From NCBI GenBank assembly GCA_016218765.1, contig JACRCZ010000064.1:1-37137 (forward strand): a DNA stretch of 37,137 bases, read 5' to 3'. The notes under the pieces were generated by a model, which was not told the origin of the DNA, did not search any database, and saw only the letters and a program-made list of their open reading frames with translations. The DNA is from Deltaproteobacteria bacterium (GTDB lineage Bacteria > Myxococcota_A > Polyangia > DRWM01 > JAAZOP01). The position numbers and the translations under genes were made by a program. Shown here in pieces: positions 26,812 to 34,813 of this stretch (position 1 is the stretch's first letter; each line of letters begins with the position of its first letter).

Positions 26812-26841
26812 ATCTGTGTTCATCTGTGTCCATCTGTGGTT
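26812..26841 (+). repeat. 10-bp triple ATCTGTG repeat
   Basis: ATCTGTGTTC, ATCTGTGTCC and ATCTGTGGTT stand in perfect 10-base register, that is, about one helical turn per unit. CACAGAT (26783-26789) lies upstream and can pair with any of the ATCTGTG units, giving a hairpin with a loop of about 22 bases. The element is far richer in A/T than its surroundings and sits in the 211-base gap between the S9 peptidase and the kinase, ahead of the kinase promoter. Confidence 0.7.
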
Positions 26842-26890
26842 TCCCCCTCCGGCCCGGACTCGCGTTCGTGCCGCCGACCGCCGCCTTGGC

Positions 26891-26919
26891 TTGACCGCTG
26901 CCGGGCAGGGGCCTACGCT
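26891..26919 (+). promoter_or_regulatory. Promoter of Ser/Thr kinase gene
   Basis: TTGACC (26891-26896), a 17-base spacer, and TACGCT (26914-26919) lie 38 bases before ATG 26958, which has its own GGAGGTGGG ribosome site. The repeat at 26812-26841 is about 50 bases upstream of the -35 box. Confidence 0.55.
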
Positions 26920-26957
26920 CATCGATCGCGTGTGGTCTGGTGCGAGGCGGAGGTGGG

Positions 26958-28961
26958 ATGAGCGGGGAGGAAGACGGGCGGACGAGGAAGCACTCGCAGG
27001 AGAAGGTCCTGCGGGCGTTTCTGGACCAGGTGACGGGATCCGTCCCGGTGGTCAAGTCCGCTGTCCGCCGCTCGTCGCCGCTCCCGGAGGGCGGTTCGCC
27101 GCCGGGCGTGGTGCCGGTTCCGGCGGTGGTGCACGGGCCGGAGCCGGGTGCGCGTCCGCCGTCCTCGCCCCCGCCCGGCCGCCGCATCTCGATGCCGTAT
27201 GCGGTGACGCCGCCGGAGTCGGCGGCCGTGGATCGGCGTCCGGAGCCCTTGCCGCCGACGGGCCGTCACCGGCGACTGCCGTCCCCCCCGCCGGGACCGC
27301 CGGCGGACGTCGCCGCGGGTCCGGTGCCGACGGAGATTCGTCCGTCGCCGCACGAGGGGGTGGTACCGGATGCCGCCGCGGCCGCGCCGCGTGCGTCGTC
27401 CCAGCCTGCGGCGGCGCCGGCGGGCCATGCGCCGGGGGTCCGGGCCGGGTCGCTGCTCGGGGGCAAGTATCGCCTGGTCAAGATGCTCGGCCGCGGGGGG
27501 GTTGGCGAGGTCTGGGAAGCGCTTCACGACGTGATCGGGCTTCGCGTGGCGGTGAAGCTCATCCGTTTCGAGTACGCGGGGAACCCCGAGCTGAACGCGC
27601 GGTTCATCCAGGAGGCGCGCGCGGCGGCGGCGGTCGGCCATCCGGGCATCGTGCAGGTCCACGACGTGGGAACGAGTCCCGACGGGCGGGCGTACCTGGT
27701 GCTCGAGTTCCTGGAGGGCGAGGACTTCGAGAAGGTGCTGGCGCGGCAGCGGCGTCTGTCGGTCGGCGAGACGGCCGAGGTGCTGGTCGACGCGCTCGAC
27801 GCGCTGGGCGCGGCCCACGCCAAGGGCATCGTGCACCGCGACATGAAGCCGGAGAACGTGTTCCTGGTGCCCGGTCGCAAGGGCGAGCGGGTCGTCAAGC
27901 TGGTCGACTTCGGCATCGCACGGCTCGCGGACGAGGCGGACTCGACGATGCGGCTGACGCGGCCGGGCGCGGTGATGGGGACGCCGTACTACATGTCGCC
28001 GGAGCAGGCGCGTGGTGAGGCCGCGGTCGATGCGGGCGTCGACATCTACGCGGTCGGGGTGATGCTCTTCGAGGCGCTCGCGGGGCGGCTGCCGTTCATG
28101 GGCAGCAGCTACAACGAGGTGCTGTCGAAGGTGCTGGCGGAGCCGTTCCCCTCGATCCGGGAGACCCGTCCGGACGTTCCGGAGGAGATCGAGCGCATCA
28201 TCAGGCGGGCGTGTGCGCGCGAGCGTGCGGCCCGGTACCGGGACGCGGGGGAGTTCGGAGAGGCGCTGGCGCCTTTCCGGCGGCCGCGAGTCGTCGCGCG
28301 CCGGGGGGACAGTGCGGCGGAAGGGCTGGCGACGTCCCGGACGTCCAGCGTCAGCACGCCGGTGCCCGCGGTGTCGCCGTCGTCGATCCCTCCGCCCGCG
28401 GCGGAGGACCAGCCTCCGACGGTGGCGGCCACGGGGGCGGGCGCGGACGAGAGTGCGACGCCGGAGCCGGACCCTGCGACCCCTGCGACGGCGGCCCCGC
28501 GGCTTCCGTCGCAGGCGCCCGGGGTGGAGGGGTCTCCGGGGGCCGAGGTGGAGCGGGGGGAGTCGGACCCGCCGCGCAAGGCCCGATCGTGGGGGCTCTA
28601 CGTCGCCAACGCCTTGCTGCTCGTCGGCCTGCTCTCGGTCGCGGCCTTCTTCCTGTTCCGCAACGGCGGTGCGGGGGACGGCCCGGCCGGCGCCGGCGGC
28701 TTGTCCGGCGCCGCGGCCGGCGGGGCGACGGTGGACGTCCGCGTGATCGGGGTGCCGGAGGGTGCGGACGTCCGTTTCGACGGACGCTCCGTGGGGACGG
28801 AGTTCGAGGTGCCGGCGGCGCGGGACGAGCACACGGTCGAGGTGACGCTGCCGGGCCGGCCGTCGGTGGTGCGCATGGTCCGTCCGACGGCCGATCTGAC
28901 GCTGGATCTCCGTTCGGAGTTCGGCGGCGGGTCGTTCGAGGGTCCGTCGCCCGCCCCATGA
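26958..28961 (+). CDS. Transmembrane Hanks-type Ser/Thr protein kinase
   Basis: This is a 667-residue eukaryotic-like kinase. A Pro/Ser-rich N-terminal tail of about 165 residues precedes the catalytic domain, which has all key motifs: GRGGVGEVW (glycine loop), VAVKLI (ATP lysine), VHRDMKPENV (catalytic loop, Asp near 295), VDFGIARL (Mg-binding Asp317) and GTPYYMSPEQARG. A low-complexity Pro/Ala/Thr juxtamembrane region follows, then one membrane helix near residues 546-568 (LYVANALLLVGLLSVAAFFLF) and a small C-terminal outer domain with a PEGA-like sequence (VRVIGVPEGADVRFDGRSVG). The kinase should therefore face the cytoplasm and sense through the periplasmic PEGA domain. It is directly followed by the pseudokinase-TPR gene, a candidate partner or substrate. 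Confidence 0.93.
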   Translation: MSGEEDGRTRKHSQEKVLRAFLDQVTGSVPVVKSAVRRSSPLPEGGSPPGVVPVPAVVHGPEPGARPPSSPPPGRRISMPYAVTPPESAAVDRRPEPLPPTGRHRRLPSPPPGPPADVAAGPVPTEIRPSPHEGVVPDAAAAAPRASSQPAAAPAGHAPGVRAGSLLGGKYRLVKMLGRGGVGEVWEALHDVIGLRVAVKLIRFEYAGNPELNARFIQEARAAAAVGHPGIVQVHDVGTSPDGRAYLVLEFLEGEDFEKVLARQRRLSVGETAEVLVDALDALGAAHAKGIVHRDMKPENVFLVPGRKGERVVKLVDFGIARLADEADSTMRLTRPGAVMGTPYYMSPEQARGEAAVDAGVDIYAVGVMLFEALAGRLPFMGSSYNEVLSKVLAEPFPSIRETRPDVPEEIERIIRRACARERAARYRDAGEFGEALAPFRRPRVVARRGDSAAEGLATSRTSSVSTPVPAVSPSSIPPPAAEDQPPTVAATGAGADESATPEPDPATPATAAPRLPSQAPGVEGSPGAEVERGESDPPRKARSWGLYVANALLLVGLLSVAAFFLFRNGGAGDGPAGAGGLSGAAAGGATVDVRVIGVPEGADVRFDGRSVGTEFEVPAARDEHTVEVTLPGRPSVVRMVRPTADLTLDLRSEFGGGSFEGPSPAP

Positions 28962-28967
28962 TTCGGC

Positions 28968-28996
28968 TTCCCATCGGGTAGGCGCATCCCTATAAT
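28968..28996 (+). promoter_or_regulatory. Consensus-like promoter with TATAAT
   Basis: TTCCCA (28968-28973), a 17-base spacer, and a perfect TATAAT (28991-28996) lie in the 55-base gap between the kinase and the giant TPR gene. ATG 29017 follows 20 bases later with GGAGG at 29008-29012. In so GC-rich a genome an exact TATAAT is notable and suggests strong, independent expression of the TPR protein. Confidence 0.6.
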
Positions 28997-29016
28997 CCGC
29001 CGCGTCTGGAGGCACC

Positions 29017-32000
29017 ATGGAGCTGCTGCAAGAGATCCTGCAGGGCGAGTTGGAACGTTTGTTCAGCCTGGCCGAAATCCAGGCGCTGGTCCGCGACTAC
29101 CTGGGCATGACGCCCGGCGACGTCGCGGACGAGCGGGCCGGCAAGGCGACGTTCGTTCGCCGGCTGCTGGCGTGGGCGGACGAGCAGAGTGCCACGCCCG
29201 CGCTGGCGGACGTGGTGCTGGCGCTCAAGGGTGCGGCGGTGGATCCGCGGCTCCGCCAGAACCGCGGCCGGCGGCCGCCGGAGGAGCTCGAGCCCGGCAC
29301 GAAGCTCGGCGCCTTCACGATCGAGCAGGCGATCGGTGCGGGCGGCGTGAGCCTGTTCTACAAGGCGCAGGGGCCGGACGGGCCGGTCGGCCTGCGGGTC
29401 TTGCGGCGCGAGCACGCGCACGACCCCGCGGCGCTGCACCGGTATCTGGCCGCGCAGCGCCTGATCCGGACGGTCGAGCACGCGGCCCTGCCGAAGATCC
29501 TCGAGGTCGGGCGGGCGGACGGCCGGGTCTTCCTGGCCACGGCGTGGATCCCGGGGAAGACCGCGCGGTCGCTGCTCGCGGACGGGCCGGCGCGGTTCGT
29601 CGCGTTGCGTCCGATCCTGACGCCGGTGTTCGGGGCGCTGGGCGCCCTGCACGCCCGGTCGCTCGTGCACGGCGACGTCAAGGTCGAGAACGTCATCCTG
29701 TGGGAGGAGGGCGCCGAGCAGCGCGTGGTGCTCGTGGGCGCCGGGGCCGACCGGCTCGGCGGGCGCGGTGCGGGCGGCCTGGAGGAGGCCGGGCGCCTGG
29801 CGGGGTTCGGGACGCCGAAGGCCGTGCCGCCGGAGCAGGTGCGCGGGGCGACGCTGGACGCGCGCGCGGACATCTACGCGGTGGGCGTGATGCTCCACGA
29901 GCTCTTGACCGGCCAGCCGCCGTTCGTGGAGAAGACCGCGGTCGACGTCTGCGTGCGTCATCTGACGGCGGAGCCTGAGCCGCCGAGCGCGCGGAACCCG
30001 CGCGCGACGCTGTCCAAGCGCATCGACGCCCTGGTCCTGCGCTGCCTGCGCAAGGACCCGGCGGCGCGCTTCGCGACGGTCGAGCAGCTCCAGGCGGAGT
30101 TCGAGTCGATCCAGCGGGAGGAGCGGGAGGCCGAGGAGCGGCGAGCGGAGGTGCGGAGCGCCACGGTCGACGAGGTGCAGGACTGGGCGGACCAGTACAT
30201 GGCGGATCCGGAGGACGACGCGCTGTTCCAGGAGCTGGAGGCGACCGCGCGGGGCGCGAAGGCCTGGGATCCCGTGCTGCAGGCGTTGCAGGTGGTGTTG
30301 GACGACGCGACGCCCGAGCGCAAGAAGCAGACGTTGTTCCGCATGGGCCGCATCTACGAGGCCGAGCTCAAGGACCTCGAGCAGGCGGAGGCGACGTACC
30401 GTTCGATCCTGGAGGCCGACCCCGACGACGAGATGGCCGTGGTGGCCATCGAGGACATGCACCGTTCGGCGGGCCAGTTCGACAAGCTGGTCGACCAGCG
30501 CCGGGAGCGGGCGGCGGAGGCGAAGTCCGACGGCGACCGGCGCGACGCGCTGCTCGAGGCGGCGCGCGTGTACGAGACGGAGCTGAGCGACTACGGCAAG
30601 GCGCTGGCGGTCGTGCTGGGGGTGTTCAAGGAGCACCCGGCGGACGACGCCTTGTACGCGCGGATCGAGCGGCTCGGCGTGCTGGCGGAGGCGTGGACGG
30701 CGGTGATCGAGGAGGTCGGCGGGCTGCTCGGTGCGACGCAGGATCCGGCGACCGTGGTCAAGCTCTGCACGCACCTGGGCTCGTGGTCGCACGAGCATCT
30801 CGGGCGTCCGGACTTCGGCCTGCGCTATCACCAGCAGGCCTTGCAGATCAATCCGCAGTCCGAGGACGCGCTGGACGGCATCGAGCGCATCTACCGTTCG
30901 GCCAAGCAGTGGCCGGAGCTGGTGCAGGTGCTGGAGCGGCGGGCGGAGGTCGCGGCGTTCCCGACGGTGCGTCGCGACCGGCGGGCGGAGGCGGCGGCGA
31001 TCTACGAAGAGCGGCTGGGGCAGCCCGACAAGGCGATGGAGCTGTACCGCTCGGTGCTGGACGAGGACGCCACGCACGCGCAGGCCGGCGCCGCGCTGGA
31101 GCGGCTGTACACGAAGTCCGAGCGGTGGGACGACCTGGTGGCGCTCCTGGACAAGCGGCTCGCCGCGGCGACGGACGCCAAGGTGCGCCGCGACACCCTG
31201 CTGTCGATCGCCGAGATCCGGGAGGACCGGCTGGAGCGGCTCGAGGCGGCGGCGGAGGCGTTCCGCGCCGTGATCGAGCTGGATCCCGACAACCTCGACG
31301 CCTTGAAGGGCCTGGAGCGCCTCTACGCGCGACGCGACCAGTTCAAGGAGCTGCTCGGCGTGCTCGAGCGCCAGCTCGGCCTGGTCACGACCCCGCGCCA
31401 GAAGGTCGCGCTGCTCGAGCGCGTCGCCGCGCTGCAGGAAGAGGAGTTCATGGACGTCGCGGCGGCGATCGCGACCTTCGAAAAGATCCTCGACGTCGAC
31501 CGCGATCACCCCAACGCGCTGTCGGCGCTCAACCGGCTGTACCGCAGCGACAAGCGCTGGAGCCAGCTCGTGGAAGTCCTGGAGCACCAGGCCGAGCTGG
31601 CGACGGAGCGAGCGGAGAAGATGCTCCACCTGCGGGCCCAGGCCGACGTGCTCACGAACAGCCTCGAGCTGTGGGGCCCGGCGCTCGACGTGCTGGACAA
31701 GGTGGTCGAGCTGGCGCCGGACGACAGGGCCGTGTTGCGCGAGCTGGTCGTCTGCGCGCGGAAGACGGCGCAGCACCAGCGCGTGGCCGGCGCGCTGCGC
31801 AAGCTCGCCGACCTGACCGGCGACGGTGTCGAGAAGGGGAAGATCCTGGTCGAGCTGGGGACGTTGCAGGACGACGAGCTCAAGGACCACGCCGCCGCCC
31901 TCGACGCCTACCGCGCGGCGCTGGATGCCGATCGCAACAACGCCGCGGCGGCGTCGGCGCTCCGCGACGCCTATCTCGACAAGGGCGACCACACGGCCGC

Positions 32001-34371
32001 GATCGAGATGCTGCAGCGCGAAATCGACGCGACGAGCGGGACGCTGGCGAAGGCCGAGCTTCTGGCGCGGATGGGCCGCATCTATCGCCGCCAGGTCGGC
32101 GACCGCGACAAGGCGCTCGACTGTTTCGAGAAGGCGTTCGCGCTGGACTCGACGATGGTCGAGGCGGCGGAGCCGCTGGCCGAGATCTACCGCGAGGTGG
32201 AGCGCTGGGCCGACGCGTCGCGCATCTACGAGCAGTTCTCGGCGTCCGCCGACGCGCTGGGCACGAGGAGCGCCGCCGACCTGTTCCTGCGGCAGGGCGA
32301 GGCGGCGTGTCGCCTGGGCGATCTGGACCGCGCGGACAAGGCGTTCGCCAAGGCGTTGCAGCTCACGCCCGGCGACGTCGCCGTCCATCGCCAGTCGGCC
32401 CAGTGCAAGCTCGATTTGAAGCGCTTCGAGGAGGCGCGGACGCTTTTGCAGGAGCTGCTGCTGCGCTTCGGCGCGGACATGCCGTCCGAGGAGCGGATGC
32501 GGGTGCACCTGCAGCTCGCCCTGGCGCTCCAGGGTTTGAAGGACCAGGCCGGCGTCGTCGCCGCGGCGGACGACGTGCTCAAGCTCGACCCCGGGAATCG
32601 CGAGGCCTTGCGGCTGCGCGCGGCGGCCGACGAGGAGCTGGGCCGCTGGGCGGAGGTCGTCGCCGACCTGCGCAAGCTGATGGAAGCCGCCGAGGACGAG
32701 GAGCGGTTCGAGCTGCTCGTCCGCGCCGGCGACATCCTGCGCGAGAAGCTCTCCGACAACGAGAAGGCGGCCAAGAGCTACAATGCCGCGCTCGAGATCC
32801 GCCCCGAACACCGCACGCTGCTGCACAAGCTCATCGCCGTGTACCAGGCGACGGAGCAGTGGTCGCGTGTGGTCGAGGCGATCCTGCGCATCGCCGACCT
32901 GCTCGACGACAAGAAGATGCTCTCCAAGTACTACCTCACCGCCGCCCGCGTGAACGCCGACAAGCTGGGCCGCACGGACGAGGCTGTGACGTACTACGAC
33001 CTGGCGCTGGACAACGACCCCGACGTGCTCACGGTGTTCGAGGAGATGGTCCGCATCCTCACCGACAAGCAGAACTGGAACGACCTGGAGCGCGCGTACC
33101 GCAAGATGATCGGGCGCCTGGAGAAGGGCGGGGACGTCGTCGTCCGCGCCAACCTCTGGCACTCGCTGGGCGAGATCTGCCAGCACCGCCTGAACCACAT
33201 GGGCGACGCCATCTCGGCCTACGAGACCGCCCTGCGGCTCGACCCGGAGAACCGCCCGTGGATGGAGGTGCTGGCGCGCCTGTACGGCGACGACGCCCGG
33301 CACGCCGACAAGGCCACCCGGCTGCACCGCCAGCTTCTCGACCTCAACCCCTACCGTGCCGAGAGCTACCAGCTCCTGGCGCGCATCCACGCGACGCGCG
33401 AGCGGTGGGACGAGGCGTGGTGCTTCTCCGCGGCCCTGCACTCGCTGGGCCTGGCCGAGGACGCGGAGAAGGAGATCTACGAGAACTACCGCGAGGAGCA
33501 GCTCCCGCAGACGGGGGACGGGCTGTCCGAGGAAATGTGGCGGCGCCACATGTACCACGAGAGCCTGGACGAGATGATCACCGGCATCTTCGCCACGCTG
33601 CAGCCCGCATACCTGAAGCGCTACGCCAAGACGCTCAAGGCGCTGGGGCTGGCCGACGCCGAGAAGCTCGACGTGGAGAAGAAGGACGAGCGCCTGACGT
33701 GGGCCATTGCCGAGGTGTCGCGCAACCTGGGGCTCGAGCCGCCGGCCCTGGTCTTCCATCCCGACCGCGTCGGCACCCTCGCCCTGCTCGACACCGATCC
33801 GCCGACGCTCCTGGCCGGCAAGACGATCCGCGAGATGGCGGAGCACGAGATGGCCGACCTCAAGGTCGTCGCCTTCCTCGCCGGTCGCGCGCTGGCCTAC
33901 AACCGTCCCGGCTTCTACATGCGCTACGCGCTCCAGAGCGGGACGGCGCTCTCGACCTGGTTCCTGGCCGGGGTGCGCCGGATCATGACCAACTTCCCCA
34001 TCCCGCCGAATCTGGCGCAGCCGGTGAGCGACGCGGTCGAGGTCTTGTGGCGGCAGCTCGATCGGCCCGCGACGGACAAGCTCGGCGACCAGGTCGCCTC
34101 GTTCCTTTCCGCGGTCGGCGGCGGGCTGGACCTCAAGCGCTGGGGCTACGCGGTGGACCTCACGACCGACCGTGCGGGCTTCTTCGCCTGCAACGACATC
34201 GACATCGCGTCCAAGACGGTCAAGTCCAGTCCGGCCGAGTCGTGGATGGCGCCGATCAAGGACCGGCTGCGCGAGCTGATCCTGTACGGGGTGAGCGAGA
34301 GCTACTTCGTGTTGCGCGAGAAGACGGGCCTGCGGATCGTGGTCGACGCCGACGCGGCGGCGGAGGGCTGA
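29017..34371 (+). CDS. Giant adaptor-pseudokinase-TPR protein
   Basis: This is a 1784-residue cytoplasmic protein with four parts. Residues 1-85 form a helical domain (LLQEILQGELERLFSLAEIQ, then FVRRLLAWADEQ) that resembles effector-associated or death-like adaptor domains of bacterial conflict systems. Residues about 93-365 are a kinase fold that has lost its catalytic residues: the ATP lysine site reads VGLRVLR, the HRD motif is HGD (His218), and DFG is replaced by GAGAD near 240, while ADIYAVGVMLHELLTGQPPF is intact. It is thus a pseudokinase. About residues 400-1500 are a long TPR array with repeated 34-residue-like units (EATYRSILEADPDD, ALDCFEKAFALDS and so on). A unique C-terminal domain of some 280 residues ends the protein. 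Scaffold or signal-hub function is inferred. It has its own promoter. Confidence 0.9.
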   Translation: MELLQEILQGELERLFSLAEIQALVRDYLGMTPGDVADERAGKATFVRRLLAWADEQSATPALADVVLALKGAAVDPRLRQNRGRRPPEELEPGTKLGAFTIEQAIGAGGVSLFYKAQGPDGPVGLRVLRREHAHDPAALHRYLAAQRLIRTVEHAALPKILEVGRADGRVFLATAWIPGKTARSLLADGPARFVALRPILTPVFGALGALHARSLVHGDVKVENVILWEEGAEQRVVLVGAGADRLGGRGAGGLEEAGRLAGFGTPKAVPPEQVRGATLDARADIYAVGVMLHELLTGQPPFVEKTAVDVCVRHLTAEPEPPSARNPRATLSKRIDALVLRCLRKDPAARFATVEQLQAEFESIQREEREAEERRAEVRSATVDEVQDWADQYMADPEDDALFQELEATARGAKAWDPVLQALQVVLDDATPERKKQTLFRMGRIYEAELKDLEQAEATYRSILEADPDDEMAVVAIEDMHRSAGQFDKLVDQRRERAAEAKSDGDRRDALLEAARVYETELSDYGKALAVVLGVFKEHPADDALYARIERLGVLAEAWTAVIEEVGGLLGATQDPATVVKLCTHLGSWSHEHLGRPDFGLRYHQQALQINPQSEDALDGIERIYRSAKQWPELVQVLERRAEVAAFPTVRRDRRAEAAAIYEERLGQPDKAMELYRSVLDEDATHAQAGAALERLYTKSERWDDLVALLDKRLAAATDAKVRRDTLLSIAEIREDRLERLEAAAEAFRAVIELDPDNLDALKGLERLYARRDQFKELLGVLERQLGLVTTPRQKVALLERVAALQEEEFMDVAAAIATFEKILDVDRDHPNALSALNRLYRSDKRWSQLVEVLEHQAELATERAEKMLHLRAQADVLTNSLELWGPALDVLDKVVELAPDDRAVLRELVVCARKTAQHQRVAGALRKLADLTGDGVEKGKILVELGTLQDDELKDHAAALDAYRAALDADRNNAAAASALRDAYLDKGDHTAAIEMLQREIDATSGTLAKAELLARMGRIYRRQVGDRDKALDCFEKAFALDSTMVEAAEPLAEIYREVERWADASRIYEQFSASADALGTRSAADLFLRQGEAACRLGDLDRADKAFAKALQLTPGDVAVHRQSAQCKLDLKRFEEARTLLQELLLRFGADMPSEERMRVHLQLALALQGLKDQAGVVAAADDVLKLDPGNREALRLRAAADEELGRWAEVVADLRKLMEAAEDEERFELLVRAGDILREKLSDNEKAAKSYNAALEIRPEHRTLLHKLIAVYQATEQWSRVVEAILRIADLLDDKKMLSKYYLTAARVNADKLGRTDEAVTYYDLALDNDPDVLTVFEEMVRILTDKQNWNDLERAYRKMIGRLEKGGDVVVRANLWHSLGEICQHRLNHMGDAISAYETALRLDPENRPWMEVLARLYGDDARHADKATRLHRQLLDLNPYRAESYQLLARIHATRERWDEAWCFSAALHSLGLAEDAEKEIYENYREEQLPQTGDGLSEEMWRRHMYHESLDEMITGIFATLQPAYLKRYAKTLKALGLADAEKLDVEKKDERLTWAIAEVSRNLGLEPPALVFHPDRVGTLALLDTDPPTLLAGKTIREMAEHEMADLKVVAFLAGRALAYNRPGFYMRYALQSGTALSTWFLAGVRRIMTNFPIPPNLAQPVSDAVEVLWRQLDRPATDKLGDQVASFLSAVGGGLDLKRWGYAVDLTTDRAGFFACNDIDIASKTVKSSPAESWMAPIKDRLRELILYGVSESYFVLREKTGLRIVVDADAAAEG

Positions 34372-34482
34372 ACTTCGAATCCCTCGGCTCGGGACGGCGC
34401 GGCGGCCTTTTCCGGTTCGGGCAGGGGGAGCGGGAGAGGCCGGCCGGGGAGGTGGGGAAGGTCCGGGCGCACCGGGGGGACC

Positions 34483-34508
34483 GGGCGACGGAGCCGGGCG
34501 GGTCGCCC
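34483..34508. terminator. Hairpin between convergent genes
   Basis: GGGCGAC (34483-34489) pairs with GTCGCCC (34502-34508) around a 12-base loop. It sits in the 151-base gap between the TPR gene and the convergent PC4 gene, where a bidirectional terminator is expected. There is no T-run. The remainder of the gap is purine-rich, with no gene seen. Confidence 0.35.
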
Positions 34509-34522
34509 CGCGTGTCGTGCGG

Positions 34523-34810
34523 CTACTTCGCTTCGGGTGGGGGCTGCTTGGGGGCTTCGGGGGCGGGAGCGGCGGCGGCGGCCTGTTCTTCCTGGACGGC
34601 CTTGGCGAGTTTTTCCACCATGCGGGTCAGCTCGGGGAGGAGGTCGACCGAGAGGTTGATGCCTTTCTTGGTCGGCTTGTACTCGCCGGCGTCATCCATG
34701 TAGTAGATGCGCATGTCCATGTACTGCTTGCCGCGGTAGGTGCGCACGGTTGCGCGCACTTCCTCGGTCGCGTTGCGCTTGAAGCTGTCGACCACCTTGT
34801 CGTCGGCCAT
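34523..34810 (-). CDS. PC4/YdbC-type ssDNA-binding protein
   Basis: This 95-residue protein carries the transcriptional coactivator p15 (PC4, PF02229) fold. Residues 1-65 show the beta-sheet and helix (FKRNATEEVRATVRTYRGK, YMDMRIYYMDDAGEYKPTKKG, LLPELTRMVEKLAKAV). The C-terminal 25 residues are an Ala/Pro/Glu tail. Bacterial YdbC-like proteins of this size bind single-stranded DNA as dimers and are thought to act in transcription or repair. It starts 3 bases after the EF-G-2-like stop, so it is the second gene of that operon. Confidence 0.9.
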   Translation of the reverse strand: MADDKVVDSFKRNATEEVRATVRTYRGKQYMDMRIYYMDDAGEYKPTKKGINLSVDLLPELTRMVEKLAKAVQEEQAAAAAPAPEAPKQPPPEAK

Positions 34811-34813
34811 CGG

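Noticed and set aside
28990..33846. 1618-codon open frame on the minus strand
   Set aside because: It is the antisense shadow of the TPR gene. Its sequence is Arg/Leu/Val/His-rich without motifs, while the plus strand has clear TPR and kinase-fold patterns, a promoter and a ribosome site.
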